A stretch of 32,090 bases of DNA from Planctomycetota bacterium. GTDB lineage: Bacteria; Planctomycetota; MHYJ01; WSZJ01. The translations under genes and the position numbers were made by a program. The DNA lies in assembly GCA_009773755.1 (NCBI GenBank), contig WSZJ01000026.1:794-32883 (forward strand). The letters run 5' to 3'. Every line of letters starts with the position of its first letter. Position 1 is the stretch's first letter. Shown here in pieces: positions 1 through 7,083 of the stretch. Below the pieces are notes generated by a model, which searched no databases, was not told the DNA's origin, and saw nothing but the letters and a program-made list of their open reading frames with translations.

Positions 1-1
1 C

Positions 2-178
2 GAGTTCGCGGCGCCACGCAACGCCACGGAACTGATCGACACGATGCGGGCCCGCGGCTGCCGGCGGCTGCTCGTGTGGTATGCCCCCATCGAGGTCCAG
101 GACGCCGTCGCTCAGGCCGTCGTCGCCGGTCAACTCACGCCGCTTCACGCCGGCTGGTTCCAGCGTGTCGGCCCATGA
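2..178 (+). CDS. C-terminal end of an unknown protein (5' end outside window)
   Basis: An open frame enters from the left edge and ends at a TGA at 176-178, giving the last 58 residues of a protein. The tail is mixed hydrophobic and charged (it includes RRLLVWYAPIE and ends in FQRVGP), with no motif I can assign. Its TGA overlaps the ATG at 175 as ATGA, so it is translationally coupled to the downstream GT-C-like gene and is probably in the same operon. It could be the soluble C-terminal part of another polysaccharide or lipid glycosylation protein, but that rests only on the neighbour. The gene reality is well supported; its function is not. Confidence 0.6.
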   Translation, partial: EFAAPRNATELIDTMRARGCRRLLVWYAPIEVQDAVAQAVVAGQLTPLHAGWFQRVGP

Positions 179-1884
179 CCGGCGGCCTCTGGGAATCCCA
201 GGAAGTTTTCAGGGGAGCGGAAGGCCCCGCATCGCGGGCTGTGCTTTCGTGGGCGCTCGCCCTCGTGGCCCTCGTGCCCTCGATGATGTTGCTCGGCGGG
301 TCCCTCCGGCCGAAGACTTGCTGGCTGCGGTCGATGGTCCACGCGGTCGCGCGGCCCTGCTGGGCTGCGCCGCTCGTTGCCGCGCTCGTCGCGCTGCTCA
401 TTTCGGGCGCGCTCGCCGCGAGGCACCCGCCGACCGCCTACATCCACGACGAATTCACGTACCTCATGCAGGCCGATACGTTCGCTCACGGCCGCGTCTC
501 GAACCCCGTTCCGCCGGAATGGAGACACTTCGAGACTTTTCACATTCTCCTCCAGCCAACCTACTCCGCGAAATACCCGCCGGGCCAGGCCCTCACGCTC
601 GCCCTCGGGCAGATCCTCTTCGACGCCCCGATCGCAGGGGTCTGGCTGGCGTTCGCCGCCGCATGCGCCGCCGTCGCGTGGGCCGCGCGCGCCTGGCTCG
701 GCCCCCGCTGGGGACTCGTCGCAGGCCTCCTGGCCGCCCTCCACCCGTCGATCCACATGTTCAAGCCCTTCACGTGGACCCAGTCCTACTGGGGCGGCGG
801 CCTCGCGTTCCTCGGCGGCGCCCTCCTCATGGGCGCGTGGCGCCGCCTCGACCGCCACGTCGCCGTCTCCTCCGGCCTCGCCTTCGGCGCAGGCCTCTCC
901 ATCCTGCTCCTCACCCGCCCCTGGGAAGGCGTCGTCGCCACTCTCCCCATCGCCGCAGGGCTCCTCGCGCGGCAATTCGACGGATCCCATGCCTTGAAGC
1001 CCTTCTTCCTTCGCTTCGCGCTCCCCGTCGCCGCCCTCCTCCTTCTTACCGCCGCAGGCGTCGCGCGCGTCAACAAGGCCGTGACCGGAAGCGCCACGAC
1101 GATGCCCTACATGGAGTACGAAAAGCAGTACGCCGCCGCACCGATCTTCATTTTCCAGGAAGCGCCCCCCGCGCGCTGGAACGAGCATCCGGGGATCACC
1201 TCGTACCACGGCGGCTGGAGCCGGGGGATCTACGAGAAGCAACGGTCGCTGAAGGGCTTCCTAGCGGTTTTCGCGTTCAAGTGTTTCCTTCTCTTCAATT
1301 TCTACCCCGGCGCGTACCTCGGGCTCATCCCCGGTTTTTTCATGCTCCTTCGTTCTCACCGCTTCGGCCGCATCTCGCTCGTCGTCGTCTTCGGCCTCAT
1401 CGCCACGTTCTGCACCTGCTGGACGCAGCCGCACTACGTCGCCCCGGCGGCGGGGGCGTTCTTTCTCTTCGCAACGGCGTGCGCGCGGCGCCTCGCCTGC
1501 TGCCTGAAAAATCGCCGCGCCGCGCTCTGGATGGCCGCCACGGGCCTTCTCTCCAGTCCGGTTCTGCTCATGTTCGGCGGCCTGATCCTGCCGTCGCGCT
1601 CCCGCCCCGCGTGGGCGGACGAGCGGGTCAGGATCATCCAGGAGCTGGAAGCGCGTCCCGGCAATCACCTCGTCTTCGTGAAATACGGGCCGCTTCACAA
1701 CATCAATTTCGAATGGGTCTACAACTCGGCCGACCTGACGTCCCAGCGGATCATCTGGGCGCGCACCCGCGACGAAGAGAAGGACGCGCGGCTCGTGCAG
1801 GCATTTCCGGGGAGGGAAGTGTGGGAGATTGAGCCTGATCGAGGAGTGCCGCAGATGAAAAGAGTCGAAGGCGAAGGGAAATAG
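175..1884 (+). CDS. Polytopic membrane protein, GT-C / ArnT-PMT-like glycosyltransferase candidate
   Basis: This is a 569-residue protein with roughly ten hydrophobic segments and a soluble C-terminal domain. The first long periplasmic loop after an N-terminal TM carries HDE (residues 91-93) and a KYPPG motif (about 133-137). That arrangement is seen in GT-C fold glycosyltransferases of the ArnT/PMT/GT39 type, where an acidic residue in the first loop is catalytic and the sugar donor is a polyprenyl-phosphate sugar. Acceptor and sugar cannot be read from sequence. I chose ATG 175 because it overlaps the upstream TGA (ATGA); the frame stays open further 5' but there it lies inside the upstream gene. 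Family membership is inferred from the motifs and topology, so hypothetical membrane protein is the fallback. Confidence 0.72.
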   Translation: MTGGLWESQEVFRGAEGPASRAVLSWALALVALVPSMMLLGGSLRPKTCWLRSMVHAVARPCWAAPLVAALVALLISGALAARHPPTAYIHDEFTYLMQADTFAHGRVSNPVPPEWRHFETFHILLQPTYSAKYPPGQALTLALGQILFDAPIAGVWLAFAAACAAVAWAARAWLGPRWGLVAGLLAALHPSIHMFKPFTWTQSYWGGGLAFLGGALLMGAWRRLDRHVAVSSGLAFGAGLSILLLTRPWEGVVATLPIAAGLLARQFDGSHALKPFFLRFALPVAALLLLTAAGVARVNKAVTGSATTMPYMEYEKQYAAAPIFIFQEAPPARWNEHPGITSYHGGWSRGIYEKQRSLKGFLAVFAFKCFLLFNFYPGAYLGLIPGFFMLLRSHRFGRISLVVVFGLIATFCTCWTQPHYVAPAAGAFFLFATACARRLACCLKNRRAALWMAATGLLSSPVLLMFGGLILPSRSRPAWADERVRIIQELEARPGNHLVFVKYGPLHNINFEWVYNSADLTSQRIIWARTRDEEKDARLVQAFPGREVWEIEPDRGVPQMKRVEGEGK

Positions 1885-1928
1885 GATCTGCAATCGCTGG
1901 TCTATTAGCACCACTGAAAAAAACGGCG

Positions 1929-2047
1929 TTGCCACAGAGGGCACAGAGAGCACAGAGAATGACAAGACTGCCGGAGGCGTAACAGAATTGATGACGAACT
2001 CCTGAAAAAAAGTCTGTTCTCTGTGTCCTCTGCGCCCTCTGTGGCAA
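1929..2047. repeat. Imperfect inverted repeat built of CACAGAG units
   Basis: The two 31-nt arms are 1929-1959 and 2017-2047. They are reverse complements at 28 of 31 positions and are separated by a 57-nt spacer. Each arm is itself a degenerate tandem of a 9-nt period around CACAGAG (or CTCTGTG). A-rich tracts sit outside the left arm and at the right end of the spacer (about 1918-1923 and 2004-2010). The element fills most of the gap between the convergent genes ending at 1884 and 2076. It could act as a bidirectional terminator or be a dispersed intergenic palindrome; there is no long T-run directly after either arm. No second copy exists in this window. Confidence 0.7.
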
Positions 2048-2075
2048 AGTCGTTTTGTGAGCATCGGAACGAAGA

Positions 2076-2435
2076 TCAGCTCCCGACACGCCATTTGACA
2101 CCATCAGCCGTCGGGACGAGCGACAACAGACCCTTCACTTTCATGGTGTTGAATATCTCCCCTTGCCCGGATCCGTGCGCCACGGCCGACTCCACGAGCA
2201 CCTTTCCTCCATCGACGCAGAATTGCGCGTACGGAACATCGAGGAACGCCGGCGGTTTCACCTTCGCGAGTTTCCCGGCGGAAGCGCGCCATGCGGCGGA
2301 ACGGTCGCCCGTGCAGTAACCGTGAGTCCAGTCCGCGCCGCGGTACTCCACGATCGTCCATTCGCGCCGGTCGCGCCTGCGCATGGCGGCCGCGACGGCC
2401 TTCGCGACGGCGGCGTTCCCGCGCTTCTTCACCAT
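2076..2435 (-). CDS. Small conserved-looking hypothetical protein
   Basis: A 119-residue soluble protein with a basic N-terminus (MVKKRGNAAVAKAVAAAMRR) and no signal peptide, membrane segment or recognisable domain. Its aromatic and glycine-containing stretches (WTIVEYRGADWTHGYCTGD) suggest a small beta-rich fold. It starts 4 bp after the stop of the DUF1294 gene, so it is probably the last cistron of the metal-associated minus-strand run. The inverted repeat at 1929-2047 lies just downstream of its stop. I do not recognise the family and assign no function. The case that it is coding rests on the tight spacing and protein-like composition. Confidence 0.6.
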   Translation of the reverse strand: MVKKRGNAAVAKAVAAAMRRRDRREWTIVEYRGADWTHGYCTGDRSAAWRASAGKLAKVKPPAFLDVPYAQFCVDGGKVLVESAVAHGSGQGEIFNTMKVKGLLSLVPTADGVKWRVGS

Positions 2436-2439
2436 GTTT

Positions 2440-3288
2440 TTATTTCACATCCGCCGGCGCGATCGGGTCCCAGCCCGGGAGCTTTCCGCGCAGTCCCCGC
2501 AGCGACAGCCACACTTCATTGAAGATCGAGAGCACCAGCCCTCCCGCGATGACTCCCGCGCTCGCCATGTTCCAGGGCTTGTGGTCACGGCCTTTCATCG
2601 CTTCCCACACGTACACCCCCCCTGCGGCGAGCCCAACGAACAGGATCCCGATCCCGAAGAGGAGTCCGAGGTACCGCCAGAGGACGCGGCGGTTGTCGCG
2701 GTGGACGCGGACGATGCCGCCGGCGATGGAGAGGTTCCACCAGAAGAGGGAGAAGAGGCAGATCCCCCAGCGCGCGTCGTTCGCGTAGCTGCCGGAGTGG
2801 GGGAAGACGAGGAAGGTGAACGCGACCAGGAGGGCGGACCAGGTGAAGAGTCGCATCTGCAGCGACCATTTGCGCGACTTGTGGCGGAACATTCGCATCG
2901 AGAGCAGCGCGCCGGGGAGGCCGCCGAGGGTGCAGAGGTAGACCAGGGTTTTTTCCGAGACGCGCCAGTCGCCTTTCTCGGCCCGCCGCTTGTCCTCGCG
3001 CCAGACGAGGAGGCTGATGGAGTTAACGAGCAGGAGGTAGAAGCCGAGCTTGAACCAGATCCGTTCCGGGTGGCGGGCATCGATAGCGACGAAGAACATT
3101 TCCGATCCGTCCATCGCGAACCACGTGGCGAGAGGCAGGATGTAGAGGAGCCAGTAAATCTTGTTGATGGACCAGAAGGGAAGGGTGCGCAGCGCGGCGG
3201 CAGGAACCGTGGCGGACGGATTCGCATCGGGCATGGGGCTGATTATGGCGGCGCCCATTGCCCGCGGCGCGGGAAACCGCCACTTCAC
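2440..3288 (-). CDS. DUF1294-type integral membrane protein
   Basis: A 282-residue protein with several transmembrane segments. The middle carries the DUF1294 pattern: a DKRRAEKGDWRVSE segment, then a Gly-rich LGGLPGALLSMRMFRHKSRK stretch. The function of DUF1294 is unknown; it is often found in small membrane proteins, sometimes next to cold-shock or nucleic-acid-binding domains, and none is seen here. After DUF1294 there are further TM helices. The start used is the GTG at 3288, because GTG and the upstream TGA overlap as GTGA. An ATG at 3234 (MPDANPS) is a plausible alternative that would drop an 18-residue leader. It is co-transcribed with the DUF3299 gene. Confidence 0.75.
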   Translation of the reverse strand: MKWRFPAPRAMGAAIISPMPDANPSATVPAAALRTLPFWSINKIYWLLYILPLATWFAMDGSEMFFVAIDARHPERIWFKLGFYLLLVNSISLLVWREDKRRAEKGDWRVSEKTLVYLCTLGGLPGALLSMRMFRHKSRKWSLQMRLFTWSALLVAFTFLVFPHSGSYANDARWGICLFSLFWWNLSIAGGIVRVHRDNRRVLWRYLGLLFGIGILFVGLAAGGVYVWEAMKGRDHKPWNMASAGVIAGGLVLSIFNEVWLSLRGLRGKLPGWDPIAPADVK

Positions 3289-4019
3289 TCAGTCTGGAGT
3301 ACGGAGTGCGCCTTCATGCGGTAGACGCTTTGAACCCAGCCGTCGACCTCGAGCTCGCCGACTTCCAGCACTCCTTCGACCCCCGTCGGCGTCAGCTTGT
3401 GCTCGGGGGAACCTGTGTCCTCTTCCATCGTGACGACGATCCACTCGTTGACCTGCGGGGCTATGCCGAAGCAGCACTGCGGAATGTTGCGCATCAGGAG
3501 GAATTCGGTGATCCGGTCCTCGTCCCAGACGGTCGGGAGCATGTAACCGACCACGCAGACCTGCTTGCCGTTCAACGCACGGAGATTCTCGGGAATCTGT
3601 TCCGGACGTTTCGACGTGTCGCCCTCCTTCCGTTTCGACGGGATCACGTAGAGAAATGAGGCCAGGGTGTTGTAGGAGACGGTCGGGTACTCCGCTTCCG
3701 CCTCCGGAGTCCGCTCGATCGAGGGAGCCTGCGGGCCGCCGTGATTGGCGGGGATGTGGCCGGAGCGCGCGGTTCCGTCTCCCGGGGGCGTCCCGGTGGA
3801 AGGGAGCCTTTCTTCGCCGGCCGGGGCCGGCGCCGGGGAGTCGATCGCAGCGCCGCGAACTTGAGCTGTGGAGGCAGGCGGACGGCGGGTTTGCAGGGCC
3901 CCACGGATCCGCCAGGCTGCGACGCCGAAAGTCGCGACGACGACGATCGTCATTGCGAGCGCGATTCTGCCTGACGAGTGGCGGCTTTTCGTGTTCATCG
4001 AGTGTCTCGTGCGGCCCAT
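3285..4019 (-). CDS. DUF3299 protein, membrane-anchored (ZrgD-like)
   Basis: A 244-residue protein with one N-terminal TM helix (about 19-37), a Pro/Ala-rich linker (45-105) and a C-terminal DUF3299 domain (about 115-240). The domain shows NGKQVCVVGYMLP and a PQCCFG motif with adjacent cysteines (C182, C183), typical of the family. The topology puts the domain outside the cytoplasm. DUF3299 genes commonly follow a LolD-type ATPase and an FtsX-type permease, including in the zinc-regulated zrg operon of Vibrio (from memory). The order here is the same, so a role in metal uptake or metallochaperone delivery is likely but unproven. ATG 4019 lies 4 bp after the permease stop; ATG 3998 is an alternative. 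Confidence 0.82.
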   Translation of the reverse strand: MGRTRHSMNTKSRHSSGRIALAMTIVVVATFGVAAWRIRGALQTRRPPASTAQVRGAAIDSPAPAPAGEERLPSTGTPPGDGTARSGHIPANHGGPQAPSIERTPEAEAEYPTVSYNTLASFLYVIPSKRKEGDTSKRPEQIPENLRALNGKQVCVVGYMLPTVWDEDRITEFLLMRNIPQCCFGIAPQVNEWIVVTMEEDTGSPEHKLTPTGVEGVLEVGELEVDGWVQSVYRMKAHSVLQTE

Positions 4020-4023
4020 CTTA

Positions 4024-5295
4024 CTACGACTGCGGCGCCAGGTTCTCTGCCACCGGCGTCCGGTACGCCTTCAGCGCCGGGACGATGCCGGCCGCGGCGG
4101 CCAGCAGGAGCATCCCCGCCGGCGCAAGCGCGGCGGCCGGGTGGTATTTCCAGATGTCGAGCACGACGCCCGTCTGCGAACGAACGACCATCGCCGCCCC
4201 CGCGAGGATGCCGAGATTTACGAGCCACCCGAGCGCCGCGCCGATCGCCCCGATCGACGCCGACTCCAGCACGATCGCCGAGAAAACCACGCGCCGCTTC
4301 GCCCCCAGCGATCTCAGGATCGCGAAGTCGCGCCGCCGCTCGTTCATCGTGTTGTAGAGCGCCGCGAGAATCGATCCCGCCGCCACGAACATCACCAGGT
4401 ACGCGACCAGCGCCAGCACGCGGTCGAGCCAGCCCATCCGGTCGAAGAACTCCGACAGCGATTTCGCGATCGGCCAGGCCAGCGTCGCCTCCTTCCCCTG
4501 CCGGTTGATCCTCTGGTCGAGCATGAACCCCGCCATCGAATTCCGGAACTTCAGCATCACCGCGCTGACTTCCTTCGCCTCGTCCGGAATCGCTTCCCCC
4601 GGCTTCGCCCGGTACGCCTCGCCCTTTCCGTGCAGCACGTGCCCGCCCATCCGGAAAATCCCCTCGATCGGAATCCAGACGACCCGGTCGGACGGCGAAT
4701 TCGTCGGCTCCAGCACCCCCACGACGACGTACTCCTCATCGTGGTCGTGCTCCCCTTCGGTTACCCCGTGCTCCGGATGAAACATCGTCCCCACCGACAT
4801 CCGCGCCCCGTCGGCCACCGCGCTCCCGATCACCGCTTCACGCAGCTTCGGGTCGAAGAAGCGGCCGCCGGGCTCGGCCTTGAAGCGCTGCCCCTTGCGG
4901 TATTCGAAATCGGTGAAGAGCTCCGGCGTGGTGCCGACGATGCGCCAGCCCTTGTAGTTGTCGCCGACGGCGTACGGAATCGCGAGGGCGACCTGCGGGT
5001 CCTTGCGCACGTCCTCGTACATCGACCACGGGATGTTTCCTGGCGACGTGTCGAGGTGGAACACGGTGTTCAGGACGAGCTGAAGCTGCGACCCGCGCGC
5101 GCCGAGGACCGCGTCGAAGCCGACCGGTCCGCCGACGAAGGCGTCGTGCGCCTGCTGGCGCACCGAGAAAACTGCGATGACCAGCCCGCAGCCGAGCGCC
5201 GCCGCCAGCGCCGTCACGGCCGTCGAGAGCGAGTGCTGCGCGAGGCTTCGCCGTACGATGAGGAAGAGGCCGCCCGGAATGCTGCGCGGGATCAC
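4024..5295 (-). CDS. ABC transporter permease, MacB/FtsX type, probably metal-linked
   Basis: A 423-residue inner-membrane protein with the MacB/FtsX layout: one N-terminal TM (about 26-46), a large extracytoplasmic domain (about 47-290), then three TM helices (about 290-415) including the ALYNTMNERRRDFAILRSLG segment of the FtsX domain. The periplasmic domain has an acidic His cluster at residues 173-188 (HPEHGVTEGEHDHDEE), a credible metal-binding loop. It starts at GTG 5295, overlapping the ATPase stop as GTGA, so the ATPase at 5292-5990 is its partner. With the downstream DUF3299 gene it forms a trio known from zinc-regulated operons. A metal role is inferred; lipoprotein or peptide export, as in LolCDE or MacAB, is the alternative. 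Confidence 0.85.
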   Translation of the reverse strand: MIPRSIPGGLFLIVRRSLAQHSLSTAVTALAAALGCGLVIAVFSVRQQAHDAFVGGPVGFDAVLGARGSQLQLVLNTVFHLDTSPGNIPWSMYEDVRKDPQVALAIPYAVGDNYKGWRIVGTTPELFTDFEYRKGQRFKAEPGGRFFDPKLREAVIGSAVADGARMSVGTMFHPEHGVTEGEHDHDEEYVVVGVLEPTNSPSDRVVWIPIEGIFRMGGHVLHGKGEAYRAKPGEAIPDEAKEVSAVMLKFRNSMAGFMLDQRINRQGKEATLAWPIAKSLSEFFDRMGWLDRVLALVAYLVMFVAAGSILAALYNTMNERRRDFAILRSLGAKRRVVFSAIVLESASIGAIGAALGWLVNLGILAGAAMVVRSQTGVVLDIWKYHPAAALAPAGMLLLAAAAGIVPALKAYRTPVAENLAPQS

Positions 5296-5990
5296 GGCGC
5301 GACTCCGGCGGCGGCGCGGTTGATCGCGGCCAGGTCGACCTGGCGCTCGAAGCGGCCGAGGACGTCCGGGTCATGGCTCACGATGAGCAGAGCGGCGCCG
5401 GATTCGCGGCATACCTCCCGGATCAGGTCGAGCGCTTCCGCCGCATTCCGCGCATCCAGGTTTCCCGTCGGCTCGTCGGCAAGCACGAGTTTCGGCCGGT
5501 TCGCGACGGCGCGCGCGATCGCCACGCGCTGCTGCTGCCCGACCGACAGCTGCCGCGGCCGGTAGTTCATCCGGTCCCCCAGCCCCACACGCTCGAGCAG
5601 GTGCCGCGCCCGCGCGCCGTCCGCCCCGCCGCCGAAGAGCATTCCCAGCGCCACGTTCTCCAGCGCCGTGAATCCCTGAAGCAGGTTGAACGTCTGGAAG
5701 ATGTACCCGATCTTCCGCGCGCGCAACGCGTCCCGCTTCGATTCCGACAACGCGGCCACGTTTTCTCCCTCTACAACGATCTCGCCCGAGTCCGGCACCA
5801 GGATCCCCGCGATCAGGTTCAGCAGCGTCGTTTTCCCCGAGCCGCTTCCGCCGCGAAGCGCCACGTGCTCTCCGGCCGCCAGGCGGAATTCCGCGATGTC
5901 GATGACCGGCGACGCTTCGCCCTCCGGGGAGACGTAGGATTTACGGAGGTTGCGGATTTCGAGAAGAGGCGCGGGGCCGTCCATCGTCAC
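5292..5990 (-). CDS. ABC transporter ATP-binding protein, LolD/MacB type
   Basis: A 232-residue nucleotide-binding subunit with all catalytic motifs: Walker A GGSGSGKTT (47-55), Q-loop Gln99, signature LSVGQQQR (148-155, with Val instead of the usual Gly at the third position), Walker B LVLADEPTG with D172 and E173, and switch His206. It energises the adjacent FtsX-type permease. It is the only ATPase gene in the metal cluster, while the ABC-3 metal permease at 7080-8534 has no dedicated ZnuC-type partner. The start is either GTG 5990, overlapping the upstream TGA, or ATG 5984, six bases further in (MDGPAPLLEIRNL). Confidence 0.93.
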   Translation of the reverse strand: MTMDGPAPLLEIRNLRKSYVSPEGEASPVIDIAEFRLAAGEHVALRGGSGSGKTTLLNLIAGILVPDSGEIVVEGENVAALSESKRDALRARKIGYIFQTFNLLQGFTALENVALGMLFGGGADGARARHLLERVGLGDRMNYRPRQLSVGQQQRVAIARAVANRPKLVLADEPTGNLDARNAAEALDLIREVCRESGAALLIVSHDPDVLGRFERQVDLAAINRAAAGVAP

Positions 5991-6496
5991 TTGCGGTACT
6001 CCTCGGCGATCTCGACGTGCATCCTGGCGATCGCTTCGATCAGGGCGCGTCTCCTCTGGTCGACGATCGAATCCTTTCCCCGGTTGCCAGGGTTCACGGT
6101 GTCGGAGAGTTCGGCCGAGTTCAGCGGCTGCCCGGGAGCGCGGATCGTCGCTTTCGCGCGGAACGAGGGCCTGTCTTCCCCGCGCTCGTCGACCTTCCAG
6201 CCCAGCGAGCGTACGGCTTCGTCGCCAAGCCAGAAATCCTCGATCGTCATCCGGATGACGATGTCGGCCGACATTTCGTCGCCTCCGTGGCCGAATCCCG
6301 CAGCGGCGACAGCCTGTGCGGCCGCGAGGCGCACGGTTTCGGAAAGCGCGCGCTTGTCGATCTCAACATGCGTTTTTCTGACGACCGGCTCCGCGATCCA
6401 GACAGATCCTGCGGCCGGAACCGGGTCGTTCTCGAAGCGCAGGCCGCCGCATCCCGCGAGGGCCAGCGCCGCAAACGCGGTCAGCATCTGCTTCAT
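5987..6496 (-). CDS. Lipoprotein of unknown function, paralogue of the next upstream gene
   Basis: A 169-residue protein with a lipoprotein signal (MKQMLTAFAALALAGC, lipobox LAGC), so it is probably anchored in the outer or inner membrane facing the periplasm. The start at ATG 6496 has a strong GGAGG Shine-Dalgarno 5 nt upstream. The body shares length and an ordered set of motifs with the 6574-7083 product: (R/L)(Y/F)ENDP near the N-terminus, a TH.EIDK..L segment, FWLGD(E/D)AVR.LGW in the middle, and a C-terminal basic helix ending in YRK. I recognise no named family. It sits between the ZnuA/ZnuB-like genes and the LolD/FtsX pair, and its stop overlaps the ATPase start, suggesting a role in the same transport process. 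Confidence 0.85.
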   Translation of the reverse strand: MKQMLTAFAALALAGCGGLRFENDPVPAAGSVWIAEPVVRKTHVEIDKRALSETVRLAAAQAVAAAGFGHGGDEMSADIVIRMTIEDFWLGDEAVRSLGWKVDERGEDRPSFRAKATIRAPGQPLNSAELSDTVNPGNRGKDSIVDQRRRALIEAIARMHVEIAEEYRK

Positions 6497-6573
6497 TTCT
6501 CCTCCTTCATTCGACCGGCTTCGCAAGTCCCCCGTACCTTGCCGCTGGCACGCTTTCGAGCGTATCAGGCTCC

Positions 6574-7083
6574 TCAGCGTTTGCGGTAGTCCCGGGCGAT
6601 CTCGCGGATCGACCTGGCGATCCGCTCCACCAACGCCTTCGTGCGGCGCTCTTCGATGCTCTCCTTTGCAAATCCCCCGGACTCAATCGCGTCGACCAGC
6701 CTGGCCGAATTCTCCGCCTGCCCGCGCGCACGGATCTTCAGCAGCAGTCGTTGCTCGGGACTGGCGACCCCGGACCGAACCGCTCGCCAACCGAGAATCC
6801 GCACGGCATCGTCGCCGAGCCAGAACTGCTCGACCACCGCTTCGAGCGCCAGATCCGCGGAAGCCTCATCCGGGGCCAGCGTCAAACCCTCCGCGGCGAC
6901 CGCCTCACGTGCCGCCGCCCTGATTCGCGCCGCCAGGACGGCCTTGTCAATTTCCGGATGCGTGGCCTGGATCTCCGGATTCGTCACCCACGCGGTCTCC
7001 GCCACGGGAGCAGGGTCGTTCTCGTAGCGCACGGGGCCGCAGCCCGCAAGCACGGCGAAAACGCAGAGCAGCCATCGTTTCAT
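6574..7083 (-). CDS. Lipoprotein of unknown function, first of a tandem paralogous pair
   Basis: A 169-residue protein with signal MKRWLLCVFAVLAGC and lipobox LAGC. ATG 7083 overlaps the TGA of the ABC-3 permease (ATGA), and a GGAGG lies about 8 nt upstream, so start and operon membership are secure. It has exactly the same length as its neighbour at 5987-6496 and aligns with it throughout by eye (ENDPAPVA, THPEIDKAVL, FWLGDDAVRILGW, EIARDYRK), consistent with tandem duplication and divergence. It has no Cys beyond the lipidated one and no His-rich patch, so a direct metal ligand role is not evident. It may be a periplasmic assembly or docking factor for the neighbouring transporters; this is speculation from context. 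Confidence 0.85.
   Translation of the reverse strand: MKRWLLCVFAVLAGCGPVRYENDPAPVAETAWVTNPEIQATHPEIDKAVLAARIRAAAREAVAAEGLTLAPDEASADLALEAVVEQFWLGDDAVRILGWRAVRSGVASPEQRLLLKIRARGQAENSARLVDAIESGGFAKESIEERRTKALVERIARSIREIARDYRKR

Noticed and set aside
145..1242. A 365-codon minus-strand frame rich in Glu, Gly and Arg
   Set aside because: Composition typical of an antisense shadow of a GC-rich membrane protein gene. The plus strand shows TM helices and GT-C motifs.
1929..2047. A minimal CRISPR array
   Set aside because: The two arms are inverted, not direct, repeats, there is only one spacer, and no cas genes are nearby.
3868..5565. A 565-codon plus-strand open frame opposite the ABC permease and ATPase genes
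   Set aside because: Arg/Pro/His-rich shadow of GC-rich codons. The opposite strand has clear ABC motifs and lipoprotein/DUF neighbours.
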